A DNA stretch of 64,000 bases, from assembly GCF_004322755.1 (NCBI RefSeq), contig NZ_CP036401.1:1674001-1738000 (forward strand), read 5' to 3'. The position numbers and the translations under genes were made by a program. Below are positions 55,200 to 64,000 of the stretch, piece after piece. This stretch comes from Pseudoduganella albidiflava. GTDB taxonomy: Bacteria > Pseudomonadota > Gammaproteobacteria > Burkholderiales > Burkholderiaceae_D. The notes under the pieces are model-generated. The model saw nothing but the letters and a program-made list of their open reading frames with translations. It did not search any database and had not been told where the DNA came from. The first letter of the stretch is position 1, and each line of letters opens with the position of its first letter.

Positions 55200-58019
55200 A
55201 TGTCCGGACACTCCGTTGAATCGCTGCTCTCGGCAGTGCGTGCCCTGGCCGCTGAGTACACCCAGCACCAGCGCATCCTGCGCCTGACCCTGCCGGGCTT
55301 CAGCGACGTGCTGCTGGCCGAAAGCCTGCATGGCGAAGAAGAACTCAGCCGGGGCTACCGCCTGGAGGTGGCGGCGCTCTCCCTCGACGCCGGCATCCCG
55401 CTCAAGTCCCTGCTGGGCCTGCCAGCCCTGCTGGAGCTGCGCACCGACAGCGGTCCCGGCATGCGCCCCTTCCATGGCCACGTCAGCGCGGCCGAACTGG
55501 TGGGATCCAACGGCGGCTTCGCCCGCTACAAGCTGACCATCGAACCCTGGACCGCGTTCCTGCGGCTGGGCCGTGACAGCCGTATCTTCCAGGACCAGAG
55601 CGTGCTCGACATTTTCGAGACCGTGTTCGCTGCTTACGATGGCAAGGGGACGCTGGCCCCGGCCTGGCGCCTGGACATCGCCGATCCCGAGGTGTACGCC
55701 AGGCGCAGCATCACCACCCAATATCAGGAGAGCGACCTGGCCTTCGTGGAACGGCTGATGAGCGAGGAAGGGCTGTTCTACTTCTTCGAGCACGAAGGCG
55801 ACGCGGCCAGCCCGGGCCTGGGCCGGCATGCCCTCGTGATCGCCGACCACAACGGGGCCTTCCAGCCCAATGCCCAGGCCGCGGTGCGCTTCACCCAGCC
55901 CGGCACGGTGATGCGCGAGGACAGCATGGACCGCTGGCGCACGGAAATGCGGCTGCAGGCCAGCGCGGTCGAGGTGGCCAGCTGGGACTACCGCACGCTG
56001 GGCACGCGGCCGGTCTCGGCCACGGCCGCGTCGCCGGTGCAGCTGGCCAGCCGCGACATGCCGGGCGCTTACGCCTATCCCTCCAGCACCCACGGCGACC
56101 GCATCGCCGCGCGCCAGCTCGAAGCGCTGCAGGCAAGCCGGGAAACCTATGTCGGCGCGGGCACCGTGCGCGGCATGGCGCCCGGCACCACGTTCACCTT
56201 GCACGAGCACAGCAAGTTCGATGGCGGCGACGATGCCCGCTTCGCCGTGGTGCGGGTGCGCCACCTGGCCCATAACAACCTGAATGCCGACACCAGCAAC
56301 GCGCTCGAGCGCCTGCTCGGCGCCTGCCCGGTCAGGCAAGCCAGCCTGGCCGATCTGGCGACCAGCCTGCATGCCACGGGGCGCGCCGAGGGCGAGCGGC
56401 CGGTGTACCGCAACCGGATCGACGCGATCCGGGCCAGCACGCCCTACCGCAGCCCATGGGTCGACGGGCGCGGCGCGCTGCTGCACTCGCGTCCGAAGGT
56501 GGCCGGCCAGCAGACGGCCATCGTGGTCGGCCCGTCCGGCGCACCGGTTTATACCGACCGCGACCATCGCATCAAGGTGCAGTTCCACTGGCAGCGCGGC
56601 AACCAGAGCCACAGCCGCCTGGCGCACCCGGCACCGGACGGCCACACCGGCGCACCGGCCGACGACCTGGCGGGCACCTGGGTGCGGGTGGTCACGCCGC
56701 TGGCACCGGTGGCCGGCGCCAACTGGGGCGGGCACGGCTTGCCCCGCGTCGGCCAGGAAGTACTGGTCGACTTCATCGACGGCAATATCGACCGCCCCGT
56801 GGTGATCGGCAGCCTGTACAACGGTGGCGGCGAAACGGATGCCCAGAACAACCGGGTGGGCGCCGGCGCGGGCGCCGCGACCGGCAATGCCCCTACCTGG
56901 TTCCCCGGCCAGGCGGGCCCGCACGCGCATGCGGCGGTGCTGTCGGGCCTGAAGACCCAGGCGATGGCCGCCAGCCAGAGCGGCGGCGGGGCCTACAACC
57001 AGCTGGTGTTCGACGATACCCGGGGTGAACCGCGCGTCGCGCTGCAACGCCACGCGGCCGCGCACGAAGGCACCGATGAACTGAACCTCGGGCACCTGCG
57101 CCACCAGGCGGACAACCAGCGGCTCGATCCCGCCGGGTTCGGCGCGGAGCTCAAGACCGAACACAGTGCCGCGCTCAGGGCCGGGCAGGGGCTGCTGCTG
57201 TCGACCGATGCCCGGCACGGCGGGGCCAGCCATATCGACGCGAGCGAAGCGGTAACGCAGCTCGATGCCAGCCTGTCGCTGCAGACGGCCCTGGCGGAAA
57301 CGGCACAAAAGCACAATGCCAAACTGAAGGACGAGCCCGAGCCGGCCAAGCTGCCCGCCATCGAACAGCTCGACCATGCGGGCAAGATGCTGGCGGAGCG
57401 GGCCAGCGGCAACGGCGGCGGCGACCACGGCGGTGGCGGCGAAGCGAGCGCCTACGGCCAGCCGCAGCTGCAACTGTCCAGCCCGGCCGGCATCGCGGCG
57501 CTGACGCCGGCCAGCGCCATCGTCGCCGCCGGCGCCACCACGGGCCTGGCCGCGGGGCAGGACATCAACTTCGCATCGCAGGCCAACAGCTTCCACCAGG
57601 TCGCCCGTGGCATCAGCCTGTTTACCTATGGCAAAGCCAGCGCCGCGGACAAGCCTAACCAGGAGACCGGCATCCGGCTGCACGCGGCCAGCGGCAAGGT
57701 CAGCACGCAAAGCCAGTCGGACGCCACGCGCATCACGGCCGACAAGCTGATCACGGTTGCCAGCATCGCCAAGAGCGTGGCGATCAGCGCGCCCAGGCAC
57801 GTGATGCTGACGGCGCAGGGCGCCTACCTGAAGATCGAGGGCGGCAACATCATGATCCATGGGCCGGGAACGATGTCCTTCAAGGCCAGCAAGAAGGAGC
57901 TGGCCGGGCCGCAAAGCGCTTCGGCTGCGCCGCCGCAATTCAAGGTCGGCGAACTGAAGGGATGCGCGCTGAAACTGGCCGATGCCACCCAGTCCGGCGC
58001 GGCGGGAGTGGCACGCTGA
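55200..58019 (+). CDS. tssI: Type VI secretion system tip protein VgrG (TssI), with C-terminal DUF2345
   Basis: The trimeric spike that tips the type VI secretion tube and carries effectors. The protein is 939 residues. The gp27-like part (residues about 30-430) has ITTQYQESDLAFVERLMSEEG; the gp5-like OB part has YTDRDHRIKVQFHWQRG near 450 and VLVDFIDGNIDRPVVIGSLYN near 520; a DUF2345 extension runs about 600-890. A TTG codon at 55176 is in frame, but the ATG at 55200 is the usual type of start. The DUF4123 adaptor gene overlaps its stop by one base. No other T6SS structural genes are in the window, so this is an orphan vgrG effector locus. Confidence 0.95.
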   Translation: MSGHSVESLLSAVRALAAEYTQHQRILRLTLPGFSDVLLAESLHGEEELSRGYRLEVAALSLDAGIPLKSLLGLPALLELRTDSGPGMRPFHGHVSAAELVGSNGGFARYKLTIEPWTAFLRLGRDSRIFQDQSVLDIFETVFAAYDGKGTLAPAWRLDIADPEVYARRSITTQYQESDLAFVERLMSEEGLFYFFEHEGDAASPGLGRHALVIADHNGAFQPNAQAAVRFTQPGTVMREDSMDRWRTEMRLQASAVEVASWDYRTLGTRPVSATAASPVQLASRDMPGAYAYPSSTHGDRIAARQLEALQASRETYVGAGTVRGMAPGTTFTLHEHSKFDGGDDARFAVVRVRHLAHNNLNADTSNALERLLGACPVRQASLADLATSLHATGRAEGERPVYRNRIDAIRASTPYRSPWVDGRGALLHSRPKVAGQQTAIVVGPSGAPVYTDRDHRIKVQFHWQRGNQSHSRLAHPAPDGHTGAPADDLAGTWVRVVTPLAPVAGANWGGHGLPRVGQEVLVDFIDGNIDRPVVIGSLYNGGGETDAQNNRVGAGAGAATGNAPTWFPGQAGPHAHAAVLSGLKTQAMAASQSGGGAYNQLVFDDTRGEPRVALQRHAAAHEGTDELNLGHLRHQADNQRLDPAGFGAELKTEHSAALRAGQGLLLSTDARHGGASHIDASEAVTQLDASLSLQTALAETAQKHNAKLKDEPEPAKLPAIEQLDHAGKMLAERASGNGGGDHGGGGEASAYGQPQLQLSSPAGIAALTPASAIVAAGATTGLAAGQDINFASQANSFHQVARGISLFTYGKASAADKPNQETGIRLHAASGKVSTQSQSDATRITADKLITVASIAKSVAISAPRHVMLTAQGAYLKIEGGNIMIHGPGTMSFKASKKELAGPQSASAAPPQFKVGELKGCALKLADATQSGAAGVAR

Positions 58020-58900
58020 TGGCGCCTGTCACTGGCGCCATGCGCGAGCCATGTTCGCCGCACGAACTGCTGTACCGGACACTGCGCGACCAGCAGTATT
58101 GCGACGTGCTGGTCGACCGGATGGCCGGCTTTCCGTTCCGGGACGAGATCGTGGCGCTGGCCGACAGCGTGGCGCCGCGCCGTGCGCTGGCCGATCCCAT
58201 CTTCGAGGAGTCGCCCGACCAGGCGCCGTTGCTGGTGCGCCTGCCCGTTGGCGAGATCGCGTTGATCGAACAAATCCTGGCCCAGGCCCTTGCCGATGCG
58301 GATAGTCCCGCCGTCCAGACCCGGCCCATCTGCGCCTTCGTGTTCAGCCAGCTCGGCCTGGACAGGCTGGCGGCGCACCTGACCCGGTCGATGAACCTGC
58401 GCGTGGAAGGGCAGGGAAACATCTACTTCCGCTTCTTCGATCCGCGCGTCGCCCATCACCTGGCGCGCATCCTCACGCCCGAACAGCTGGCCGGCATTTT
58501 TCCAGGCGTACGGCACTGGGCATACGTCGATCCCGCGGGCCGCTTGCGGATCGCCGATCACGCGGCCGCCCCTCCCGGCCTGTTTGCGCCAACGCTGACG
58601 GCCGCGCAATGGCAGGAACTGGCACGCATCGAAGCCTTCAACCTTGCGGTGCGCCTGCTGCGGCAAGCCGGCCATTTACTGGACGACGGCACAGAGCAGG
58701 ACATCCACCATGCATTGCGGGCTGCGCAGGCGGCCGGCCTGGCGTCCAGCGCCGACCAGGCGACCTATGCCGCCTGGAGCGTCGCGCATGGCGATGCCTT
58801 CCGGTCGCGGCCTGACCTGGCGGCAAGCATCGGCACCGCGGTCGACAACGGCATTCCGCTCGCCGACGTGCTGGAGCAGCACATCGGGCGTTCCCTGTGA
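58019..58900 (+). CDS. DUF4123 domain-containing T6SS effector adaptor
   Basis: A 293-residue protein of the DUF4123 type, known as adaptors (Tap/TEC) that load an effector encoded next to them on VgrG. Recognisable stretches include FVFSQLGLDRLAAHL and FRFFDPRVAHHLARIL. Its ATG overlaps the vgrG stop (TGATG), so translation is likely coupled. The gene downstream encodes the probable cargo. Confidence 0.88.
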   Translation: MAPVTGAMREPCSPHELLYRTLRDQQYCDVLVDRMAGFPFRDEIVALADSVAPRRALADPIFEESPDQAPLLVRLPVGEIALIEQILAQALADADSPAVQTRPICAFVFSQLGLDRLAAHLTRSMNLRVEGQGNIYFRFFDPRVAHHLARILTPEQLAGIFPGVRHWAYVDPAGRLRIADHAAAPPGLFAPTLTAAQWQELARIEAFNLAVRLLRQAGHLLDDGTEQDIHHALRAAQAAGLASSADQATYAAWSVAHGDAFRSRPDLAASIGTAVDNGIPLADVLEQHIGRSL

Positions 58901-58949
58901 CTATTCCCTCGATTCACTCTTCGTTCAACGATGGACAGCGGGTACCTGA

Positions 58950-61802
58950 ATGATTAACAAGAAAGACTGCAAGTTCTGCGACAAAAAAGGGCTGCTGTGG
59001 CTCCCGCTGCGCTACAGCGCCGTCGTGGCGGACAAACCGGCCGATCTCGCTTCGCTGCCGGCCCTGGGCGGAACGCTCGGCAAGGGTGTGACGGACCTGG
59101 CGCTGACGGAAGCCAAGTATGGCGTGCGCCTGTTGCGGCCCGGTTACCTGTATGTGCTGATCGAACGGCAGGGCATCAAGTACTGGACCGCCTACCAAGT
59201 GCTCCAGGATGCGTTCCTGTACCAGTTCGAGCCCGAGCAGCCGCCCCAGGTCACGCCCGAATTCAGTTGCGACCGCTCCGTATGCGGCGTCAACGCAAGC
59301 ATGGTGGCGATCCCCAATGCCCGGGAAGTCACCAGGATCTGGTCGCTGTTCACGCCATCGGCCATGACCAAGGCGAAGCTGGCCGAGTACAAGCAGAACG
59401 CCGACGCCTATGCCGCCGACGGCAAGATGCAGACCTTCAATCCGGCCGGCTGGCTCGATGGCACGACCGACCAGCCGCACAGCCTGCTGGCGCCGGAGCT
59501 GTTCAAGAAAGTGGTCGAGTATCTGCTGTTCGCCAAGGGCGGCGCTGCGCTCACCGATCCGCTCGGTGTCGCCATGGAGAAGCAATTGTTCCCGGCCAGC
59601 CGGGACGCTTATGCCGGCGCCCCTCCGAATGCCAAGGGCGAATACTATGGTCGCCTCGGTTCGCTGTTCAACTACATCAAGAAGAGCGGCTTTGCGACGC
59701 TGGTTTTATGGGATCACATCGGCGTTACGCAGGAATTGAATGATTTCCGTAATGCTCCGCTGGAGGGGGTGCAGAACTACTTGGTGGCGACCGATGAATA
59801 TGGCGCCACCAACCAGCAGCGCCTGCAGGTCAGCGAGGCGATCGAGGAAATCAGGAACGGCTTTGAGAACGGCATCGTGCAAAGCACGCAGGATTTCATC
59901 GACCAGCACCAGCAGGGCAGCGATCAATGGTTCCAGCGGCAGCGCACTGTCGCCCGCACCTTGCGTGCGCAAGGGCGTATCCAGGACGCCGAGGCGATTG
60001 AAAAAGACGTCGATGAAAGCCTTAAGAGGCGCGCCGAAAACTATCGGAAAGCCATCGAAGAAAGCAAGGCGCGAGGCGCCGAGAAATGGCAGCGCAAGTA
60101 CGCCGCGCGCCTGGATGTCAACGAAATCAAGGATTTCAGGACCATGCTGGACCGCCACACCACGGCGGCCTTCGAGAAGGCCAACAAGCGGGCGGCCGAT
60201 CATATGCAGTGGTTCCTCGCGGAGCGCCTGCTCGATGCGTTCGATGCGTATGACCAGCAATCCCATGGGGCCGGATTCGACTTCGCGATCGAGTCCGCGA
60301 TCTGCAGTTTCGGCCTGTCCGGATGCAAGGTTGGCGAAGCAAAAATCGACGAGTGGGTACAGGCGACCGTCATCGATCGCAAGAACCTGTACATGCGCGG
60401 TTATTACCAGAACCAGCGCGAGATCATCGATGCGGCCAGGCAGGCGTATGCCGATATCAAGGCCGAAGCCTCGAAGGTGACGGAAGCTTCCGAAATCACC
60501 GCTGCCACGATGATCAAGGCCACCAAGGGCCTGGTGAGCGCCTTCAAGAGCACCGATTCGGCATTCGACGAATGGGTGCGCAATCAGGGCAAGGAAAAGT
60601 TTTCCGACAAGTGGGTAACGCCCTCCATGGCAAGCAAGGGGGCGGGGCAGAAGTTTGGCGTGGAAATCGTCCTGTTCCACAAGGTCTCGGAAATCACCCG
60701 CACCGTGTTCCGCAAAGGCCTGGGAACGTCGGTCGATAAAATCCTGGTCGCGCGGTTGAGCGGCATCCTGTATGCCCGCCTGGGCGACGTTGCGGGAAGG
60801 CTGCGCTACGACGAACTCATGCTGAAGATCGACAAGAGCAAGCTGGCCGAGGGCTACAAGGGTCGAAGCGCGGAACGGAACGCGGAGCTGGCCGGGCGCA
60901 AGGTCGAAGGCAAGGCCGCCGCTTCGATCCAGAAAGAGCTGGCGCCGTCGCTGGACGACCTCGTGGCCGATGCGCAGCAAAAGAACAAGGTGAAGGTCAA
61001 GCTCGATGAGCTGGTCGGCAACAGCAACCCGCCGACCAATAACTATCATCACGTGCGCATCGGCGCGGTGCTGGCATGTATCGAATTGATCGGCCTTGGC
61101 GAAAAGATCGCCAATAACAAGTGGGGATGGAAAGACGGTATCGGTATCTTCGGGTCGGTCATGGCCATCGGCAGCGTCGTGATGGATATGTACTATTCGG
61201 GCGCCAAGTCGATCCGAGAGATCGCCCCCTACAAGAGCATCAAGGCGATCAAGGATGGCGCCGACATCGTCCGCGGCGGACTCAAGCTCGGTGCCGGGGT
61301 GATGTCGATGGCATCCTCCGCATGTGGTGCCATTCTCGACCTGGGGAAACTGGGTAGCGAAAAAGACCCGATCTTGCGCTCGATCTTTTTCATCAGGGCC
61401 GTTACCGGCTTCATCAGTGCTGGCCTGACGATACTCGCGGCATTTTCGTACACGGAGTCATTTTTCCTGCACAGGGCCAAGGGATATGCACAGCATCAGT
61501 TGCGCTACAAACTGTTGACCAGCGCCGCGGCAAGAGCCGCGACGTATGCCGCGCGGGTCCGTTTGCTGGTGTGGGTCGCCCGCTTCAACTGGATCGGCCT
61601 GGCACTCACCGCAGCGGAAATCGGCTATCTGCTGTTGAAGGACGACGACCTGCAGAACTGGTGCGAAAAATCGGTCTTCCGGCTGCAGAAAAAAACCACG
61701 AACTGGCTGGGCCGGGTGGCCGTGAACGACAGTTTCACGGACGCGACGGTCGAACTGCAGGAACTCGAGAAATCATCGCGCGTTGTTGGCGTTGGAAGGT
61801 AA
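58950..61802 (+). CDS. Putative T6SS effector, VasX/BTH_I2691-like, with C-terminal membrane segments
   Basis: A 950-residue putative anti-bacterial toxin. The N-terminus has Cys7 and Cys10 (CKFC) and the VasX-N-like pattern GLLWLPLRYSAV, LRPGYLYVLIERQG and YQVLQDAF. The middle is a long charged helical region. About five hydrophobic segments lie near residues 697-716, 728-750, 777-800, 811-838 and 871-896, consistent with a pore-forming or membrane-damaging colicin-like activity; that activity is inferred. It stands after vgrG and a DUF4123 adaptor and before three related small genes that probably encode immunity. Confidence 0.8.
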   Translation: MINKKDCKFCDKKGLLWLPLRYSAVVADKPADLASLPALGGTLGKGVTDLALTEAKYGVRLLRPGYLYVLIERQGIKYWTAYQVLQDAFLYQFEPEQPPQVTPEFSCDRSVCGVNASMVAIPNAREVTRIWSLFTPSAMTKAKLAEYKQNADAYAADGKMQTFNPAGWLDGTTDQPHSLLAPELFKKVVEYLLFAKGGAALTDPLGVAMEKQLFPASRDAYAGAPPNAKGEYYGRLGSLFNYIKKSGFATLVLWDHIGVTQELNDFRNAPLEGVQNYLVATDEYGATNQQRLQVSEAIEEIRNGFENGIVQSTQDFIDQHQQGSDQWFQRQRTVARTLRAQGRIQDAEAIEKDVDESLKRRAENYRKAIEESKARGAEKWQRKYAARLDVNEIKDFRTMLDRHTTAAFEKANKRAADHMQWFLAERLLDAFDAYDQQSHGAGFDFAIESAICSFGLSGCKVGEAKIDEWVQATVIDRKNLYMRGYYQNQREIIDAARQAYADIKAEASKVTEASEITAATMIKATKGLVSAFKSTDSAFDEWVRNQGKEKFSDKWVTPSMASKGAGQKFGVEIVLFHKVSEITRTVFRKGLGTSVDKILVARLSGILYARLGDVAGRLRYDELMLKIDKSKLAEGYKGRSAERNAELAGRKVEGKAAASIQKELAPSLDDLVADAQQKNKVKVKLDELVGNSNPPTNNYHHVRIGAVLACIELIGLGEKIANNKWGWKDGIGIFGSVMAIGSVVMDMYYSGAKSIREIAPYKSIKAIKDGADIVRGGLKLGAGVMSMASSACGAILDLGKLGSEKDPILRSIFFIRAVTGFISAGLTILAAFSYTESFFLHRAKGYAQHQLRYKLLTSAAARAATYAARVRLLVWVARFNWIGLALTAAEIGYLLLKDDDLQNWCEKSVFRLQKKTTNWLGRVAVNDSFTDATVELQELEKSSRVVGVGR

Positions 61803-61805
61803 GAG

Positions 61806-62597
61806 ATGACGAAACCGATCCCGAAATACAATGCCGGCGAAACCTTCGTGGTCGAAGGCATCATTACGGAACTCCAGGTGGCCCTCGGCAGGGAAAATCT
61901 GCTCGCCAGGATCTCCCCGCACTACGAGGCTGGCAGTGTTGCGACAGGGCTCGGTACGGCGCTGGGTGGCTTCCACGGCCAGGTCGCAGCGGCAGCGTCG
62001 GTTGCCATGTACGACGGCGAAGACACCGAACACTTCGCCTGCCTGATCGACCAGCAAGTCATGTGCGGTACGTTCGGAGGGGCCAGCAAGCTGCCTGTCG
62101 GGAAGAAGGTTAGGGCGGTGGTCTCCAAACATGACGACGTGCTGGTCGCGCGCGGCATCCTCAGCGAGGACACTGGCCTGGTGTGGGTGTCTCATGCATG
62201 GGGCAGCAAAGCCGAGCAAAAGGCCAACTGGAAGATCGCCTTATGGTGCTTCTGCTTCGCCATGCTGTGCCTGGGCGTCTGCACGTTCGTGCTTGGCATC
62301 GACACCGGGATGAGCCCGTCGGAGACCCTGGGATGGGGAGCAGTGGTAGCGGGCGTTCTTTGTGTTGGCGTTGCGTTGTCGATGGGGGGCACCATGAATG
62401 CGCTGGCCGACCCGGCCACGGATATCTTCCGCAAACTGGGCTTTGCCGATCCGGAGCACGTGAACCTGAACCGCTACCAATATGGCATCGTCCATATCCA
62501 CGAACTGGTGCAAAATCCGCAATCGCGCGCCAACCATGGGAATGTCCATTGCTACAAGAAGGCGATCGAGGATGGCAAGCTCAAGCTGACTCACTAG
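61806..62597 (+). CDS. Putative T6SS immunity protein, copy 1
   Basis: A 263-residue protein starting three bases after the effector stop, so probably translationally coupled. It has two adjacent hydrophobic helices at about residues 142-163 and 173-196; the N-terminal 140 residues contain the block MCGTFGGASKLPVG. The position after the toxin and the membrane helices suggest that it neutralises a membrane-active effector. It shares most of its sequence with the next gene and the N-terminal part with the third. Function is inferred from context only. Confidence 0.7.
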   Translation: MTKPIPKYNAGETFVVEGIITELQVALGRENLLARISPHYEAGSVATGLGTALGGFHGQVAAAASVAMYDGEDTEHFACLIDQQVMCGTFGGASKLPVGKKVRAVVSKHDDVLVARGILSEDTGLVWVSHAWGSKAEQKANWKIALWCFCFAMLCLGVCTFVLGIDTGMSPSETLGWGAVVAGVLCVGVALSMGGTMNALADPATDIFRKLGFADPEHVNLNRYQYGIVHIHELVQNPQSRANHGNVHCYKKAIEDGKLKLTH

Positions 62598-62709
62598 CCT
62601 GATTTCTTCACCCGTCGGTTCGCGAGACGATGCGTTGGATTCGTCCCGTGAAAAACGAGACACGGACCTTGGCTCAAGCTGATCCGCAGATTTTGGTGGA
62701 AAGCTACGA

Positions 62710-63498
62710 ATGATGAGAGATCCTCTTGCCACGCCTGCCAGCGAAACCTTCGTCATCGAAGGCGTTCTCGCCGATCTGCGCGTCGCCCTCGGCAGAGAGA
62801 ATCTGCTCGCGCAGATCAGCCCGCATTACCGGGCTGGCAGCGCGGCAGCCGGACTTGGTACCGCGCTGGCGGGATTCCATGGACAAGTCGCGGCAGCCGC
62901 GTCTGTCGCCATGTACGACGGCGAAGATACGGAGAACTTCGCATGCCTGATCGGCGAGGAAGTCATGTGTGGCACGTTCGGCGGCGCCAGCAAGCTGCCG
63001 GTCGGTAAGCAGGTGAAGGCCGTGGTATCGAAGCGTGGAGATGTACTCGTTGCGCACGGGATTCTCAGTGAGGACACAGGTCTGGTCTGGGTCGGCCACG
63101 CCTGGGGCAGCAAAGCCGAGCGCATGGCCAACCTCAAGCTTGCTTTTTGGTGCTTCTGCTTTGTCGTGCTTTGTATCACCGGCTTTACGTTCTTTCTTAA
63201 TGTCTATCCCGGACTGAGCGAGCTTGAAACCATCGCTCTGGGAGCGGTTGCGGCAGCTGTGCTGTGCTTTGGCAACGCGTTATGGTCCAGTAGCACCATG
63301 AATGCGCTGGCTGATCCCGCGACTGATGTCTTCCGGAAACTAGGTTTCGCCGATCCTGAGCGTGTGAACTTGAACAGCTACCAATACGGCATCGTGCATC
63401 GCTTTAAAGTAATACATAGCCCGGATATGCGCGCCAACTATGCCAATATCCATTGTTATAAAAAGGCAATTGAAGATGGGAAGCTGAAGCTTGCGTAG
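62710..63498 (+). CDS. Putative T6SS immunity protein, copy 2
   Basis: A 262-residue paralogue of copy 1, aligning from end to end with the same MYDGEDTE, MCGTFGGASKLPVG, ILSEDTGLVWV and HAWGSKAE blocks and two hydrophobic helices (about 142-165 and 173-195). The start is the first of two adjacent ATGs. It is 112 bases after copy 1. An extra, diverged immunity gene often guards against related toxins of other strains; that is an inference here. Confidence 0.7.
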   Translation: MMRDPLATPASETFVIEGVLADLRVALGRENLLAQISPHYRAGSAAAGLGTALAGFHGQVAAAASVAMYDGEDTENFACLIGEEVMCGTFGGASKLPVGKQVKAVVSKRGDVLVAHGILSEDTGLVWVGHAWGSKAERMANLKLAFWCFCFVVLCITGFTFFLNVYPGLSELETIALGAVAAAVLCFGNALWSSSTMNALADPATDVFRKLGFADPERVNLNSYQYGIVHRFKVIHSPDMRANYANIHCYKKAIEDGKLKLA

Positions 63499-63650
63499 CA
63501 GGTCTGATTCGTGTGCCCGTTGGTTCGATTAATCATCCGCGAATTTTTCAGCGGGTCTGCTCAGTTGGCGGATTTTCGAAGTGCCAGCCGCACCAACGAA
63601 ACAGGTATAGAACCCAAGGAATGTGTAGGGCGACGAGGGTGGAACGAAAC

Positions 63651-64000
63651 GTGTTTCAAATTGAGGCGCATAAGGAAGATAGCAAATTATTTATCGTGGA
63701 AGGTGTAATTTCAGACCTTCACTTTTCGATTGGAAAAGAAAATCTGTTACAAAAGGTCTCCAGCAACTACAAAGCGCAAAGTGTGGTAACAGGGCTCGGC
63801 GCTTCTCTGGGTGATCTGTACGGTCAAGTTGCCGGCGCTGCATCGCTGGTCATGTACGACGGCGACGATACCGAAAACTTCCTTTGCCTCTTCAATGATC
63901 ACGTGATGTGTGGGACATTTGGTGGCGCTAGTAAATTGCCGGTTGGTAAGGTGGTCAAGGCAGTTGTGGAGAAGCGGGATGACTTGTGGGTGGCGCGAGC
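63651..64000 (+). CDS. Putative T6SS immunity protein, copy 3, truncated by window end
   Basis: About 117 codons are visible before the edge. They carry the family blocks (IVEG, IGKENLL, VMYDGDDTENF, MCGTFGGASKLPVGK). A GTG at 63651 is chosen as start because it places exactly 14 residues before the IVEG block, as in copies 1 and 2; an ATG at 63621 in the same frame would add ten residues. The base composition is clearly AT-richer than copies 1 and 2, pointing to a separate acquisition or older divergence. The 3' end is outside the window. Confidence 0.7.
   Translation, partial: MFQIEAHKEDSKLFIVEGVISDLHFSIGKENLLQKVSSNYKAQSVVTGLGASLGDLYGQVAGAASLVMYDGDDTENFLCLFNDHVMCGTFGGASKLPVGKVVKAVVEKRDDLWVAR

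Overview
The window looks like a chromosomal segment of a motile betaproteobacterium of the family Oxalobacteraceae (Massilia / Duganella / Pseudoduganella type). This is inferred from high GC with strong GC third positions, two PEP-CTERM proteins, a flhDC-motAB-che block in one orientation, the DUF3460-scpA-panC group, and EF-P with Arg32 next to its rhamnosyltransferase EarP. No insertion sequence, prophage or CRISPR array was recognised. The species cannot be named from sequence alone.

Layout. Bases 1-7457 hold the end of htpG, a PEP-CTERM protein, an apparent minus-strand operon of two regulators (GlxA/AraC type, then LysR type) and an SGNH hydrolase, a divergent short-chain dehydrogenase, and a CHRD-domain PEP-CTERM protein. 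Bases 7703-12004 carry a hybrid histidine kinase convergent with a bacteriophytochrome and its overlapping single-domain response regulator. RNase T2 and the tryptophan-degradation pair kynU-kynA follow on the minus strand. Bases 15091-30395 are the motility block on the plus strand: a repeat and two FliA-like promoters, flhD, flhC, a membrane-anchored methyltransferase, motA, motB, a short CheZ-like protein, cheY1, cheA, cheW, an MCP, cheR, cheD, cheB, cheY2, cheZ and an HDOD protein. The products would set the flagellar master switch, power the motor and form one complete chemotaxis pathway with adaptation (CheR, CheB, CheD) and signal removal (CheZ).

Bases 30607-42127 are mostly housekeeping: panC, scpA, DUF3460, an EamA transporter, a small lipoprotein, a GNAT acetyltransferase, metG, apbC, a Ycf48-like propeller protein, a serine hydrolase and gltX. 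Three identical tRNA-Ala(GGC) and three identical tRNA-Glu(TTC) genes alternate at 42204-42995. A cytochrome c oxidase cluster (43189-48595) follows, then two more identical tRNA-Glu copies, so the oxidase genes sit inside a tRNA array. Next come earP-efp, an AraC regulator divergent from a fosmidomycin-resistance-like transporter, dbpA and a small hypothetical gene. From 55200 to the end is a type VI secretion effector module: vgrG, a DUF4123 adaptor, a VasX/BTH_I2691-like putative pore-forming effector, and three tandem related putative immunity genes, the last cut by the window edge.

Two kinds of repeat run through the window. First, three arrays of four units, period about 39-41 bp, each unit with a 13-bp palindrome (GGGGTCAGACCCC type) and a linker that often carries an inner GGAAA-TTTCC inverted repeat; all three lie between convergent genes. 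Second, short tandem repeats with 9-15 bp units lie just upstream of genes (flhD, cheW, cheB, ctaD) or inside coding sequence. These repeats, the hairpin holding the methyltransferase start codon, the FliA-like promoters before flhD, the shared C-terminal G-[DE]-IELF tails and the immunity series are the most interesting points.
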